A stretch of 64,000 bases of DNA from Chitinophagaceae bacterium (GTDB lineage: Bacteria; Bacteroidota; Bacteroidia; Chitinophagales; Chitinophagaceae): the NCBI GenBank assembly GCA_022843585.1, contig JALHNJ010000015.1, positions 1 to 64,000 of the forward strand. Direction: 5' to 3'. The notes beneath the pieces are model-generated. The model was not told where the DNA came from. It did not search any database and was given only the letters and a program-made list of their open reading frames with translations. The translations under genes were made by a program, and so were the position numbers. Below, in pieces: positions 50,104 to 59,194 of the stretch (positions within the stretch are counted from its first letter, which is position 1; each line of letters begins with the position of its first letter).

Positions 50104-52236
50104 ATGGAAAAAGTACAATGGAAGGTAGAGGGAATGGATTGTACCACCTGTGCACTCAACATTCATAAATACCTGGAAAAACAGGGTATGAAGAATGTAA
50201 AAGTAAATTTTGCAACAGGCGATGTGATTTTTGATGCTGAAGCAACATTTCCCGAAGAAAAAATAAATAAAGGCATTACTGATCTTGGTTATAAAGTAGT
50301 AGATGACCACGGTCATTCGCATGGACATAGTCATAATGAAAAGAGTTCTATTAAATTTCTTTCCACTCACCTCCAACGTTTTTGGTTTTGTCTTCCCTTT
50401 ACAGCTATCCTAATGCTTCATATGATTCCGGGTTTGCACATTCATTGGCTGATGAATCATTGGGTGCAACTGGCATTAACAATTCCTGTGTACATAGTGG
50501 GTATGAGTGTCTTTGGTAAGAGTGCCTGGAAGAGTATCCGGAACAGAATGCCTAATATGAATGTGCTGATTGCATTGGGTGCTACAGCTGCATTTATTTA
50601 TAGTTTGTATGGCAGCTTATCCGGCCAGCCGGCTCAGTATATGTTTTATGAAACGGCTGCTACCATTATCACATTAGTTTTCTTGGGTAATTATCTGGAA
50701 GATGCTTCCATTGCTTCTACGCAACTGGAACTAAACAAACTGGCCAAGTCGCAAAAGGTAATGGCCAATATGATTGCTTTTGATGATGAGCATAAAGAAC
50801 AAATTTTTCCGGTAGAGAATACAGCTTTACGAGTTGGCGATCTGATCTTAATAAAAAGCGGAGAACAAGTTCCGATCGATTGTAAAATTTTATGGGGAGA
50901 TGTGCAGGTAAATGAAGCGATCGTAACCGGCGAAAGTGCACCGGTACATAAAATTGCAAAAGACAAATTGATTGGTGGTAGTTTGATCAGCGATGGAACA
51001 GTAAAAGCTCAAGTAACTGCTGTTGGCAACGACACTGTTTTATCCGGCATTTTAAACTTAGTAAAGCAAGCCCAGGGAGAAAAACCACCTGTTCAGCAAT
51101 TAGCTGATAAGATCAGTGCCGTTTTTATTCCGATTGTGTTAGGTATTGCGGGCCTTACATTAATCATCAGTTGGATAGTACTAAAAGATTTTACTCCTGC
51201 ACTTATGCGCAGTATTGCTGTATTAGTAATTGCCTGCCCCTGTGCCATGGGATTAGCTACACCGGCTGCCATTGCAGTTGGACTCGGCCGTGCTGCCAAA
51301 ACAGGAATTTTATTCCGTAATGCTACCAGTCTAGAATCATTTAAAGACATCAAACAAGTGGTGTTTGATAAAACAGGAACATTGACGACAGGGAAGTTTA
51401 TTGTTTCGGGTTTTGAGTTTATGGTTGACGAAGAAACTGAATTTAAAAAGATCGTTTACAGTCTTGAAAAATACTCCAATCACCCCATTGCAAAAGCAAT
51501 AACCAACGAATGGAAAGCGAAAGATGAAATTCGCTGGAAGAAAATTGAAGAAATTAAAGGTTTGGGAATGCAGGCGGAAGATATCGAAGGCAACCAGTTT
51601 ACTGCTGGTTCATATAAAGCAGTAGAAGGATTAACAAAAGATGACACTCATAATATTTATATGATTCGGAATGGAGCTTTGTTGGGATGGATAGATGTAA
51701 AAGATGAAATAAGGCCTGAAGCAAAAGATGTAATCACTTACCTGCATAGCAAAAACATAGAAACTATTTTACTAAGTGGCGACCGCTTAGCCAAATGCCA
51801 GCAGTTAGCCGCACAACTTGGCATTGATACAGTATTTGCAGAACAAACACCGGAACAAAAGCTGGCGAAAATTGATGAATTGAATTCTAAAGTCCCCACT
51901 GCAATGGTTGGAGATGGTATTAATGATGCACCTGCATTAGCAAAAGCAACAATCGGCATTTCTATGAATGATGCTTCGCAAATTGCCATGCAGAGTGCAC
52001 AGGTTGTATTAATGAATCATGGATTAAAGAATTTGCCTACTGCATTGGGATTGGGCAAGCATACATACCTCACTATCAAACAAAATTTATTCTGGGCATT
52101 TGCATACAATATCGTTGCTATTCCTGTAGCAGCTTTCGGTTTTCTTACTCCAACTTTTGGTGCCTTAGTAATGGGATTAAGTGACGTGGTTCTAGCTATT
52201 AATTCTGGTCGCCTCTTCGTAAAGAAAGTGGTGTAA
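50104..52236 (+). CDS. copA: Copper-type P1B ATPase
   Basis: 710 residues. An N-terminal metal-binding domain with C13 and C16 (GMDCTTCALNI), a His-rich stretch (HGHSHGHSHNEK, about 69-80), then a P1B ATPase core: CPC in VIACPCAMGLATPAA (about 378), DKTGT (about 422), the HP motif YSNHPIAKAI (about 460) and GDGINDAPAL (about 603). Membrane-helix signatures AYNIVAIPVAA and MGLSDVVLAINSGRL fit Cu(I) exporters, although the usual MxxSS is MxxSD here, so another soft metal is possible. recQ follows by 15 bases. A chaperone CopZ or CueR is not seen. Confidence 0.88.
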   Translation: MEKVQWKVEGMDCTTCALNIHKYLEKQGMKNVKVNFATGDVIFDAEATFPEEKINKGITDLGYKVVDDHGHSHGHSHNEKSSIKFLSTHLQRFWFCLPFTAILMLHMIPGLHIHWLMNHWVQLALTIPVYIVGMSVFGKSAWKSIRNRMPNMNVLIALGATAAFIYSLYGSLSGQPAQYMFYETAATIITLVFLGNYLEDASIASTQLELNKLAKSQKVMANMIAFDDEHKEQIFPVENTALRVGDLILIKSGEQVPIDCKILWGDVQVNEAIVTGESAPVHKIAKDKLIGGSLISDGTVKAQVTAVGNDTVLSGILNLVKQAQGEKPPVQQLADKISAVFIPIVLGIAGLTLIISWIVLKDFTPALMRSIAVLVIACPCAMGLATPAAIAVGLGRAAKTGILFRNATSLESFKDIKQVVFDKTGTLTTGKFIVSGFEFMVDEETEFKKIVYSLEKYSNHPIAKAITNEWKAKDEIRWKKIEEIKGLGMQAEDIEGNQFTAGSYKAVEGLTKDDTHNIYMIRNGALLGWIDVKDEIRPEAKDVITYLHSKNIETILLSGDRLAKCQQLAAQLGIDTVFAEQTPEQKLAKIDELNSKVPTAMVGDGINDAPALAKATIGISMNDASQIAMQSAQVVLMNHGLKNLPTALGLGKHTYLTIKQNLFWAFAYNIVAIPVAAFGFLTPTFGALVMGLSDVVLAINSGRLFVKKVV

Positions 52237-52251
52237 ATTCACACTTATACG

Positions 52252-54159
52252 ATGCAGGATTTAAAGGCAATACTAAAACAATATTGGGGCTATAATGCAT
52301 TTCGTCCACTACAGGAAGAGGTGATTACTGCTGTGCTTAATGGAAAAGATACACTTGCACTAATGCCAACAGGTGGTGGCAAATCATTATGCTATCAGGT
52401 GCCGGCAATGGCAAAAGATGGAATGTGTTTGGTGATCTCCCCGCTGATCGCATTAATGAAGGATCAGGTGGAAAGTTTGCGAAGAAAAAACATTACAGCA
52501 CTTTCTATTTTTTCTGGCATGAGCCGCAAAGAAGTTATCAATACATTTAAAGTAGCAACAGAAAGTAATTGTAAATTTTTATATGTTTCTCCGGAACGAT
52601 TAGAAACAAGCTTATTCAAAGAATATTTACCGGGACTTGATATTACGTTGATTGCAGTAGATGAGGCACATTGTATTTCGCAATGGGGTTATGATTTTCG
52701 TCCACCGTATTTGCGGATTGCAAAATTGAGAGAAGAACTTCCGAACGTACCAATACTTGCTTTAACTGCATCTGCTACAACTGCCGTTCAAAAAGATATT
52801 TGTCAAAATCTTGAGTTCGACAACCCGGAAATATTTCGTCAATCATTTGAAAGACCTAATCTTTCTTACAGCAGTTTTAAAGTTGATTCCAAGATCAATA
52901 AGGTCATAGAAATTATTAAAAAAGTTCCCGGATCTTCCATTGTGTATTGCAAAAGCAGAAAGAGAACAAAAGACTTAAGCGATTTACTTCGACTGCAAAA
53001 TATTTCTGCTGACTTTTATCATGCCGGATTGGTACAGGAAGAACGAAGTAAAAAACAAGAAGACTGGATCAATAATAAAACAAGAGTGATCGTTTGTACC
53101 AATGCATTTGGAATGGGTATTGACAAACCAGATGTAAGAACAGTAGTGCATGCGGATGTTCCGGATTGTTTAGAGAACTATTACCAGGAAGCTGGCCGTG
53201 CCGGAAGAGATGGCAAAACTTCTTATGCTGTTTTATTGTATGATGAAAAAGATTTGCGGGAATTGGATGAAATGGCATCGCTGCGTTTTCCTTCTTTAGA
53301 AGATATTCGAAATGTTTATCAGTCCGTTGCCAATTATCTTCAGCTACCAATCGGAACTGCTGGTGAAGGACAGTATTATGATTTCGACATTACTGATTTT
53401 CTGAAAAAATTCAACTTAACCAGTCATACTGCTTTGTATTCTTTGAAAGCGTTGGAGCAAGAAAGCTGGCTTGCATTAAACGAACATGTTTTTCTCCCTT
53501 CTTTTATAATGTTTACCAGTAATAGGGAACGGTTGAGCTTAATAGAAAAAGAACAGCCGCAACAAGATCTATTGATAAAAACATTGCTCCGCTCCTATGG
53601 AGGAATTTTTGATCAACCATCTTCAATTTCAGAAAAAATGATAGCGGGGCTAATAAAAAAGGATAGTGAAGAAATAAAACAGCAGTTGTTGCAATTGCAT
53701 CATGCTGGTGTAATTGAATATCAGCCACAAAAAGATAAGCCACAGCTAACGTTACTTCGCAACCGGATGAAGGCTGAAGAAATTACGATTGACATGGTGG
53801 CCTATAACAAGAGAAAGGCACAGTTTCAGGATCGCATGAAACAGATGAGCAACTATGTAAAGGAAGTAGGAGAATGCCGGAGCCGCATCATTGGTACTTA
53901 TTTTGGCGATAATAAAATCCAAACCTGTGGCATTTGCGATAACTGCTTAAAACAAAAAGCCACTGCACTTACTAAAGAAGAATTTGAAACGTTGCATCAT
54001 CGTATTCTAAACATGATAAAATACGAATCGCTGCATACAAAAGACCTGCTTCAAAAACTAAATGGTATTAAAAAAGAAAAGGCCTGGAAGGTGATTGAAT
54101 TCCTCCAGGCAGAAAATAAAATTGAAATGGACACAGGTGGATGGGTGAGGTTAAAATAA
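52252..54159 (+). CDS. recQ: ATP-dependent DNA helicase RecQ
   Basis: 635 residues. 3'-5' helicase of recombination and replication repair. Motif I TGGGKSLCYQVPA (about 41), DEAH-box VDEAHCISQWGYDFRP (about 143), motif VI YYQEAGRAGRDG, and a zinc-binding RQC region with cysteines in GECRSRIIGTYFG and QTCGICDNCLKQ (about 541-565). The C-terminus is a short winged helix (LHTKDLLQKLNGIKKEKAW...); the HRDC domain of E. coli RecQ is absent. Starts 15 bases after copA, probably by read-through. Confidence 0.93.
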   Translation: MQDLKAILKQYWGYNAFRPLQEEVITAVLNGKDTLALMPTGGGKSLCYQVPAMAKDGMCLVISPLIALMKDQVESLRRKNITALSIFSGMSRKEVINTFKVATESNCKFLYVSPERLETSLFKEYLPGLDITLIAVDEAHCISQWGYDFRPPYLRIAKLREELPNVPILALTASATTAVQKDICQNLEFDNPEIFRQSFERPNLSYSSFKVDSKINKVIEIIKKVPGSSIVYCKSRKRTKDLSDLLRLQNISADFYHAGLVQEERSKKQEDWINNKTRVIVCTNAFGMGIDKPDVRTVVHADVPDCLENYYQEAGRAGRDGKTSYAVLLYDEKDLRELDEMASLRFPSLEDIRNVYQSVANYLQLPIGTAGEGQYYDFDITDFLKKFNLTSHTALYSLKALEQESWLALNEHVFLPSFIMFTSNRERLSLIEKEQPQQDLLIKTLLRSYGGIFDQPSSISEKMIAGLIKKDSEEIKQQLLQLHHAGVIEYQPQKDKPQLTLLRNRMKAEEITIDMVAYNKRKAQFQDRMKQMSNYVKEVGECRSRIIGTYFGDNKIQTCGICDNCLKQKATALTKEEFETLHHRILNMIKYESLHTKDLLQKLNGIKKEKAWKVIEFLQAENKIEMDTGGWVRLK

Positions 54160-54175
54160 TAACAACTCTTTGTCC

Positions 54176-54777
54176 TCACTTTACTTTTTTGTGGCCAAAA
54201 AGAGATGCTTTCTTAAAATAATAATTTGCCCAGCGGTTTGATTGCCTTACTCCATCTCCTTCTTTATAACAAAGACCTAAATTATATAAAGCTTTAGGGT
54301 CGTTTTTTGATGCAGCTTTTCTATACCAATAAACTGCCTTAAAAAAATCTTTTTTACTCCTTGCCCATAAACATAACAATAGCCTAAATCCCTCTGTGCC
54401 TCTGTATCACCTTGCCGTGCTGCCAATTTGTACCAATGGACAGCTTTTTTAAAATTTTGTTTTACCAGTTCACCATTTTTATAGAAAAATCCAATATTAT
54501 ACTGCGCTTCCATTTTTCCATTTGAGGCTGCTTTTAAATACCAATTAAAAGCCTCCAAGACATTTTTCTTTACTCCGAATCCATTGTCGTAACAAGTTCC
54601 GATATAAAACTGTGCTCTTAAATGTCCTTTGTTTGCAGCTTCAAACCACAATAAAAAAATATTTTTCCAGGGTATTTTTCTTTTTTCCTTTTTAAATGCT
54701 AGCTCATAGCCAAGTAGAAATTGTCTATTTAATTCAACTTTACTTTTGGCATTTCCCTTTTTTATCTTGTTAGCCAT
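54176..54777 (-). pseudogene. Sel1-repeat protein split by a frameshift at A-AAA-AAG (possible programmed -1 frameshift)
   Basis: The first frame runs from ATG 54777 and encodes Sel1-like TPR repeats (AANKGHLRAQFYIGTCYDNGFGVKKNVLEAF, AASNGKMEAQYNIGFFYKNGELVKQNF, AARQGDTEAQRDLGYCYVYGQGVKK), then leaves repeat sequence (IFLRQFIGIEK...) and stops at 54277. The -1 frame continues the repeat exactly (DFFKAVYWYRKAASKNDPKALYNLGLCYKEGDGVRQ, ASLFGHKKVK) to 54176. The switch lies at A AAA AAG (54355-54349), a classical -1 slippery heptamer in the correct phase. Joined product about 200 aa. It may be a true pseudogene, a sequencing error in an A6 run, or regulated frameshifting. It follows the HerA-like gene by 11 bases; no signal peptide. 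Confidence 0.75.
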
Positions 54778-54788
54778 TATTTAATAGC

Positions 54789-56321
54789 TTAAAATAAACT
54801 TTTCCTACTCCTACTTCTTCCACCCAACCCCAGCACTCCCAATAATGTTCTCACAATAGTATTACCGGCAGTTCTTGTCATACTTTTTACTGTGGGGTCA
54901 TCAAAAATACTTTTCTCTTTTTTTGCAGGCTTTGCCTTTACTTTTTCTTCGGGTTCCCGTTTAGCAGCATCTTCCAGTTTTTCAGTCAATATTTCATATG
55001 CACTTTTGCTATCAATCACTTCATTGTACTTAGCAGCTATTTTTGATTTCGCTACTAGGCTATCAATCTCCGCATCCGTCAATATATCCATACGGCTTTG
55101 CGGCGGACGGATCATACAATGTGCTAACGGAGTAGGAATTCCTTTTTCATTTAATATTGTTACTAATGCTTCACCCGTTCCAAGTTGGGTGATCAGGTCT
55201 TCTGTTTTATAAAAGTTGGTTTCGGGATAATTCTCCGATGTTTGTTTAATCACTTTTCTATCAGCAGCAGTGAATGCCCGTAATGCATGTTGTATTTTCA
55301 ATCCTAATTGCGCCAACACAGAGGCAGGAACATCCATCGGATTTTGTGTGCAGAAATAAATACCAATTCCCTTGGAACGGATAAGTTTAATAATAGTTTC
55401 TATTTGTTGCAGCAATGCATCATTTGCTTCCTGGAAAATTAAATGGGCTTCATCGATGAACATTACCAGCTTTGGCTTGTCCATATCTCCTTCTTCAGGA
55501 CAAGAAGCATATAATTCCGCCAATAATTGCAACATGAAAGTGGAAAATAATTTTGGTCTGTCCTGCAGATCAGTCACCCGTACAATAGAGATCATTCCTT
55601 TTCCATCTTCATTGATCCGCATCAGATCATCCACTTCAAAACTTTTCTCCCCAAAGAAAACATCTGCACCTTGTTGTTGCAGTTCAATGACTTTCCTAAG
55701 TATCGTCCCTGTGGAGGTAGTTGAAATCTTTCCATAGGTTTTTTCCAGGTCTGCTTTTCCTCCATCACTTACGAACTGTAATACTTTAATAAAATCTTTC
55801 AAATCCAGAAGGGGCAGCTTGCTATCATCGCAATACTTAAATATCATGGCTACAAATCCGCCCTGTGTATCATTTAATCCCAAAATTTTCGATAACAACA
55901 CCGGGCCAAACTCACTCACTGTTGCTCTCAATCTTGCACCTTTTTGGTTACTGAGTGTTAGCAAGTCAGTTGGGTATGCGGTGGGCTTGAATTCGATATT
56001 CAATTTTTGGCAACGTTCAGTTATCTTATCATTTACTGTACCTGCTGCCGCAATACCACTTAAGTCGCCTTTTATATCCATCATCAACACCGGGATGCTC
56101 GCATCACTTAACCCTTCCGCCAACACTTGTAATGTTTTTGTTTTTCCTGTACCCGTTGCCCCGGCAATTAAACCATGCCGGTTTAAGGTTTTAAATGGCA
56201 CTACTACATCTGCGCCTGCCACTACATTACCATCTAACATCGCACAACCAAGCATGAAGAATTCTCCTTTGAAAGTGTAACCGGTTTTAATTGCTTCGAG
56301 AAATTTTGCACTATCTGCCAT
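54789..56321 (-). CDS. HerA-like ATPase (DUF853 family)
   Basis: 510 residues. A FtsK/HerA-type motor ATPase: Walker A GATGTGKTKTLQVLAEG (about 45), MMDIKGDLSGIAAAG, Walker B KLVMFIDEAHLIFQEAND (about 290) and SKGIGIYFCTQNPMDVPASVLAQLGLKIQHALR. Ends in a Lys/Glu-rich tail and SRSRKSLF. E. coli YjgR belongs here; function unknown, possibly DNA translocation or repair. No NurA nuclease is adjacent. The Sel1 gene follows closely. Confidence 0.88.
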   Translation of the reverse strand: MADSAKFLEAIKTGYTFKGEFFMLGCAMLDGNVVAGADVVVPFKTLNRHGLIAGATGTGKTKTLQVLAEGLSDASIPVLMMDIKGDLSGIAAAGTVNDKITERCQKLNIEFKPTAYPTDLLTLSNQKGARLRATVSEFGPVLLSKILGLNDTQGGFVAMIFKYCDDSKLPLLDLKDFIKVLQFVSDGGKADLEKTYGKISTTSTGTILRKVIELQQQGADVFFGEKSFEVDDLMRINEDGKGMISIVRVTDLQDRPKLFSTFMLQLLAELYASCPEEGDMDKPKLVMFIDEAHLIFQEANDALLQQIETIIKLIRSKGIGIYFCTQNPMDVPASVLAQLGLKIQHALRAFTAADRKVIKQTSENYPETNFYKTEDLITQLGTGEALVTILNEKGIPTPLAHCMIRPPQSRMDILTDAEIDSLVAKSKIAAKYNEVIDSKSAYEILTEKLEDAAKREPEEKVKAKPAKKEKSIFDDPTVKSMTRTAGNTIVRTLLGVLGLGGRSRSRKSLF

Positions 56322-56568
56322 TGTGAAACTATTTTGGTTGAAAGTTAAATGAAAAGTTTTAGTTGTTTATAGTTCTTAGCCTTCAAATCAATATCATCAC
56401 AGATAAAATATCCTGGTTTCCGGGTGCATGGCACAGTTTTTTATATATAAGCGATAGTAGAGAGCAAAACGGCTGAAACAGAAGGGATTTAACAAAATAT
56501 TCGTCCCATATTCTTTAACCCCCGAAATGCTTTAACTTTATTTGTCACCAATATAAAATCACCAGATT

Positions 56569-57267
56569 ATGGATACTAAGAAACCTAAAATTTTGTTGTG
56601 CGAAGATGACCCGAACCTTGGAAGTGTATTGAAGAATTATCTTGAATTAAATGACTACGATGTAACGCTGGAAAGAGATGGCCGCCTTGGCCTGGCTGCT
56701 TTTCAACGGGAAAAATTTGACCTCTGTTTGCTGGATGTAATGATGCCCAATATGGACGGATTTACTTTGGCAGAAGAAATAAGAGATATCGACCCGGATG
56801 TTCCCTTGTTCTTTTTAAGTGCTAAAACCATGAAAGAAGATGTAATACAAGGTTACAAACTTGGGGCAGATGATTATATCACCAAGCCTTTTGACAGCGA
56901 AGTGCTGTTATTGAAAATAAAAGCCATTCTAAAAAGAAATGAAGAACAGAACAGAGAAAGCGAGAATAAAGAGTTTGACCTATCTACCTATCATTTCAAC
57001 CCCAAATTACGGCAATTGATACATGGTGGTATTACACAAACATTATCACCCAAAGAAAATGAATTGTTGAAAATGCTTGCCGAGCATTTAAATGATCTGT
57101 TGCCGAGAGAAGCGGCATTAAAGAAAATTTGGGGCAGCGATACTTATTTTAATGGCCGCAGTATGGATGTGTATATTGCCAAGTTGCGCAAATACTTAAA
57201 AGATGATGAGAAGATCGAAATTGTAAATATTCATGGAAATGGATTCAGGTTGGTAGTACAGCCTTAA
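56569..57267 (+). CDS. OmpR/PhoB-family response regulator
   Basis: 232 residues. Receiver domain with acidic pocket CEDD (about 11-14), phosphoacceptor in LCLLDVMMPNMDGF (about 54), the switch residues FLSAK and lysine in DDYITKPFD; then a winged-helix trans_reg_C domain (TLSPKENELLKMLAEHLND, SMDVYIAKLRKYLKDDEKIEIVNIHGNGFRL). Resembles RprY of Bacteroides. No histidine kinase is adjacent in the window. About 250 bases lie upstream without a gene; no certain promoter there. A terminator follows. Confidence 0.92.
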   Translation: MDTKKPKILLCEDDPNLGSVLKNYLELNDYDVTLERDGRLGLAAFQREKFDLCLLDVMMPNMDGFTLAEEIRDIDPDVPLFFLSAKTMKEDVIQGYKLGADDYITKPFDSEVLLLKIKAILKRNEEQNRESENKEFDLSTYHFNPKLRQLIHGGITQTLSPKENELLKMLAEHLNDLLPREAALKKIWGSDTYFNGRSMDVYIAKLRKYLKDDEKIEIVNIHGNGFRLVVQP

Positions 57268-57297
57268 GTATAGATTAGCTGATTTTAAAATACGCAG

Positions 57298-57328
57298 ATG
57301 GATGCTCTTAATCGGGCATCCATTTTTT
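57298..57328 (+). terminator. Terminator after the response regulator gene
   Basis: ATGGATGC and GCATCCAT pair around TCTTAATCGG and are followed by a T6 run. Confidence 0.82.
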
Positions 57329-58355
57329 ATGAAAATAATGTACCTGTTCCACCCGGCCTGTTTCTTCCTAAATGACTATAAGCTTTCTCTGTTGCTTCTC
57401 TTCCCCTGGCAGTTCGCTGTAAAAACCCTTCTTGTATCAGGAAGGGTTCATACACTTCTTCCAGTGTTCCTGATTCTTCACCCACTGCTGTTGCAATAGT
57501 GGTAATACCTACCGGACCTCCTTTAAATTTATCGATGATGGTTGAGAGAATACGATTGTCCATATCATCAAGACCATGTTCATCTACATTTAATGCTTTT
57601 AAAGCATGCTGCGTGATTCCGAAATCAATTTGTCCATCGTTTAACACCTGTGCAAAATCTCTTACTCTTCTCAATAATCCATTGGCAATTCTTGGTGTGC
57701 CTCTGCTTCGACGACCAATTTCTTCTACAGCTTCGTTCGAAATCTGTGTTCCTAATATTCCCGCAGAGCGATGAATGATCTTATTTAAGATAGCTGATGT
57801 ATAATATTCTAATCTTGACTTGATGGCGAATCTTGATAATAATGGCGCAGTTAGTAATCCACTTCTTGTAGTAGCACCAATCAAAGTAAAAGGATTCAAA
57901 TTGATTTGAATGCTTCTTGCATTGGGGCCGCTGTCAATCATAATATCTATGCGATAATCTTCCATGGCAGCATATAAATACTCCTCCACAACTGTACTTA
58001 AGCGATGAATCTCATCTATAAATAAAACATCGTTGGGTTCGAGGCTTGTAAGCAAGCCAGCCAAATCACCTGGCTTTTCTATTACAGGGCCAGAAGTTTC
58101 TTTAATATTTACACCCAGTTCATTCGCAACAATTCTTGATAAAGTGGTTTTGCCCAAACCAGGCGGGCCATGAAATAATACATGGTCTAATGCTTCTCCC
58201 CGAATTTTTGCGGCTTTAATAAAAATGCGGAGATTCTCAATAATCTGATCCTGCCCGGAGAAATCTGCAATAGCTGCTGGTCGGATAGTGTTTTCAAAAA
58301 CAGCATCCACCGTTCCCATATTTTCTTTATCACTGTTCAGATTCGGATTTGCCAT
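57327..58355 (-). CDS. ruvB: Holliday junction branch-migration ATPase RuvB
   Basis: 342 residues. RuvB motor of the RuvABC resolvasome. [23 protein letters not shown], Walker [22 protein letters not shown], Walker [12 protein letters not shown], sensor [17 protein letters not shown] and the C-terminal winged helix ([28 protein letters not shown]) are all typical. ruvA and ruvC are not adjacent. Its 3' end abuts the response-regulator terminator. Confidence 0.96.
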   Translation of the reverse strand: MANPNLNSDKENMGTVDAVFENTIRPAAIADFSGQDQIIENLRIFIKAAKIRGEALDHVLFHGPPGLGKTTLSRIVANELGVNIKETSGPVIEKPGDLAGLLTSLEPNDVLFIDEIHRLSTVVEEYLYAAMEDYRIDIMIDSGPNARSIQINLNPFTLIGATTRSGLLTAPLLSRFAIKSRLEYYTSAILNKIIHRSAGILGTQISNEAVEEIGRRSRGTPRIANGLLRRVRDFAQVLNDGQIDFGITQHALKALNVDEHGLDDMDNRILSTIIDKFKGGPVGITTIATAVGEESGTLEEVYEPFLIQEGFLQRTARGREATEKAYSHLGRNRPGGTGTLFS

Positions 58356-58398
58356 GCTGTAAATTTAATCATACACAACCGTTCTCCCGGTCAATTAG

Positions 58399-59106
58399 CT
58401 ATAAGAATTTATTCAATTGTAAAATTATATCAGGGTCAGGGCTATTAGCAAGCCACCTTTCTTGCTCAGAAAATTTACAAACTCCCGGATAATCTCCTTT
58501 CCACTCTCCTATATCAAGTATAATTTGAAAATGAAGATGTGGCGGCCAGCTTCCATTTTCGGCAGGAATTCCAAATTCGGCAAACAAATCTCCTTTTTCA
58601 ATCCGGTTACCTTCCTCCATGTTTTTTATAGAGTTTAGACTTAGATGCCCGTACAATGTATAAAAGCTAATTGCATCTACTGTATGAGTAAGAATAATTG
58701 TTGCACCGTAATCACCAAATTGGTTATTAAAAGCAAAACTGTGTACAATTCCATCCAATGGTGCCATCACAGCTGTATTCGGCTTTCCCCAAATATCTGT
58801 ACCAAGATGTAAACGTCGTGGCTCTTCACCTGGTTCGGTTGCATCAAACACTTTACTGATTCTATAAACAGTTCTGTGTTCCGCATATCCACCTATGCCA
58901 TACCGGGCATTTGCATTATTTAGTTGTTGATTGATGTAGGCGGTAAATTTTGGAGTATCGCTTAATTCCGTTTCACTTAGTTCTCTATTTTCTTCTGTAA
59001 AATCTAGCTGAAACAATCTGTCCTTGGCCGGGTCAAAGTGAACAACAGGATGAAAAAGATGCTGACTTGCAGTAGTTATTTCATTGAAAAGAGTAAGTGA
59101 TTTCAT
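58399..59106 (-). CDS. M23-family (LytM-like) metallopeptidase
   Basis: 235 residues. The M23 zinc site is visible: HLGTDIWGKPNTAVMAPLDGIVHSF (H and D ligands, about 99-103) and the later PPHLHFQIILD. M23 enzymes cut peptidoglycan cross-bridges. No signal peptide is evident, and the N-terminal part (DPAKDRLFQLDFTEENREL) is unusual, so it may act in the cytoplasm or be exported otherwise. Its FTEENREL segment recalls phosphotransferase-associated cytosolic M23 proteins of this phylum. 43 bases upstream of ruvB on the same strand. Confidence 0.8.
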   Translation of the reverse strand: MKSLTLFNEITTASQHLFHPVVHFDPAKDRLFQLDFTEENRELSETELSDTPKFTAYINQQLNNANARYGIGGYAEHRTVYRISKVFDATEPGEEPRRLHLGTDIWGKPNTAVMAPLDGIVHSFAFNNQFGDYGATIILTHTVDAISFYTLYGHLSLNSIKNMEEGNRIEKGDLFAEFGIPAENGSWPPHLHFQIILDIGEWKGDYPGVCKFSEQERWLANSPDPDIILQLNKFL

Positions 59107-59143
59107 ACAACAATAAAGTTACTGTCAAAATGAAGAATTAAAA

Positions 59144-59169
59144 AAGGCATCCCGGTTTCGGGATGCCTT
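59144..59169 (-). terminator. Terminator after the T9SS cargo gene
   Basis: AAGGCATCCCG and CGGGATGCCTT form an 11-bp stem with a GTTT loop, followed on the minus strand by TTTTTAATTC, 25 bases after the stop. Confidence 0.87.
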
Positions 59170-59194
59170 ATATTATTTGATAATTAATACTCTC

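Noticed and set aside
56322-56568. Possible small gene or RNA between the HerA-like gene and the response regulator
   Set aside because: The 247 bases hold no open frame with a start and no stable stem; the sequence near 56540 only loosely resembles a -7 box.
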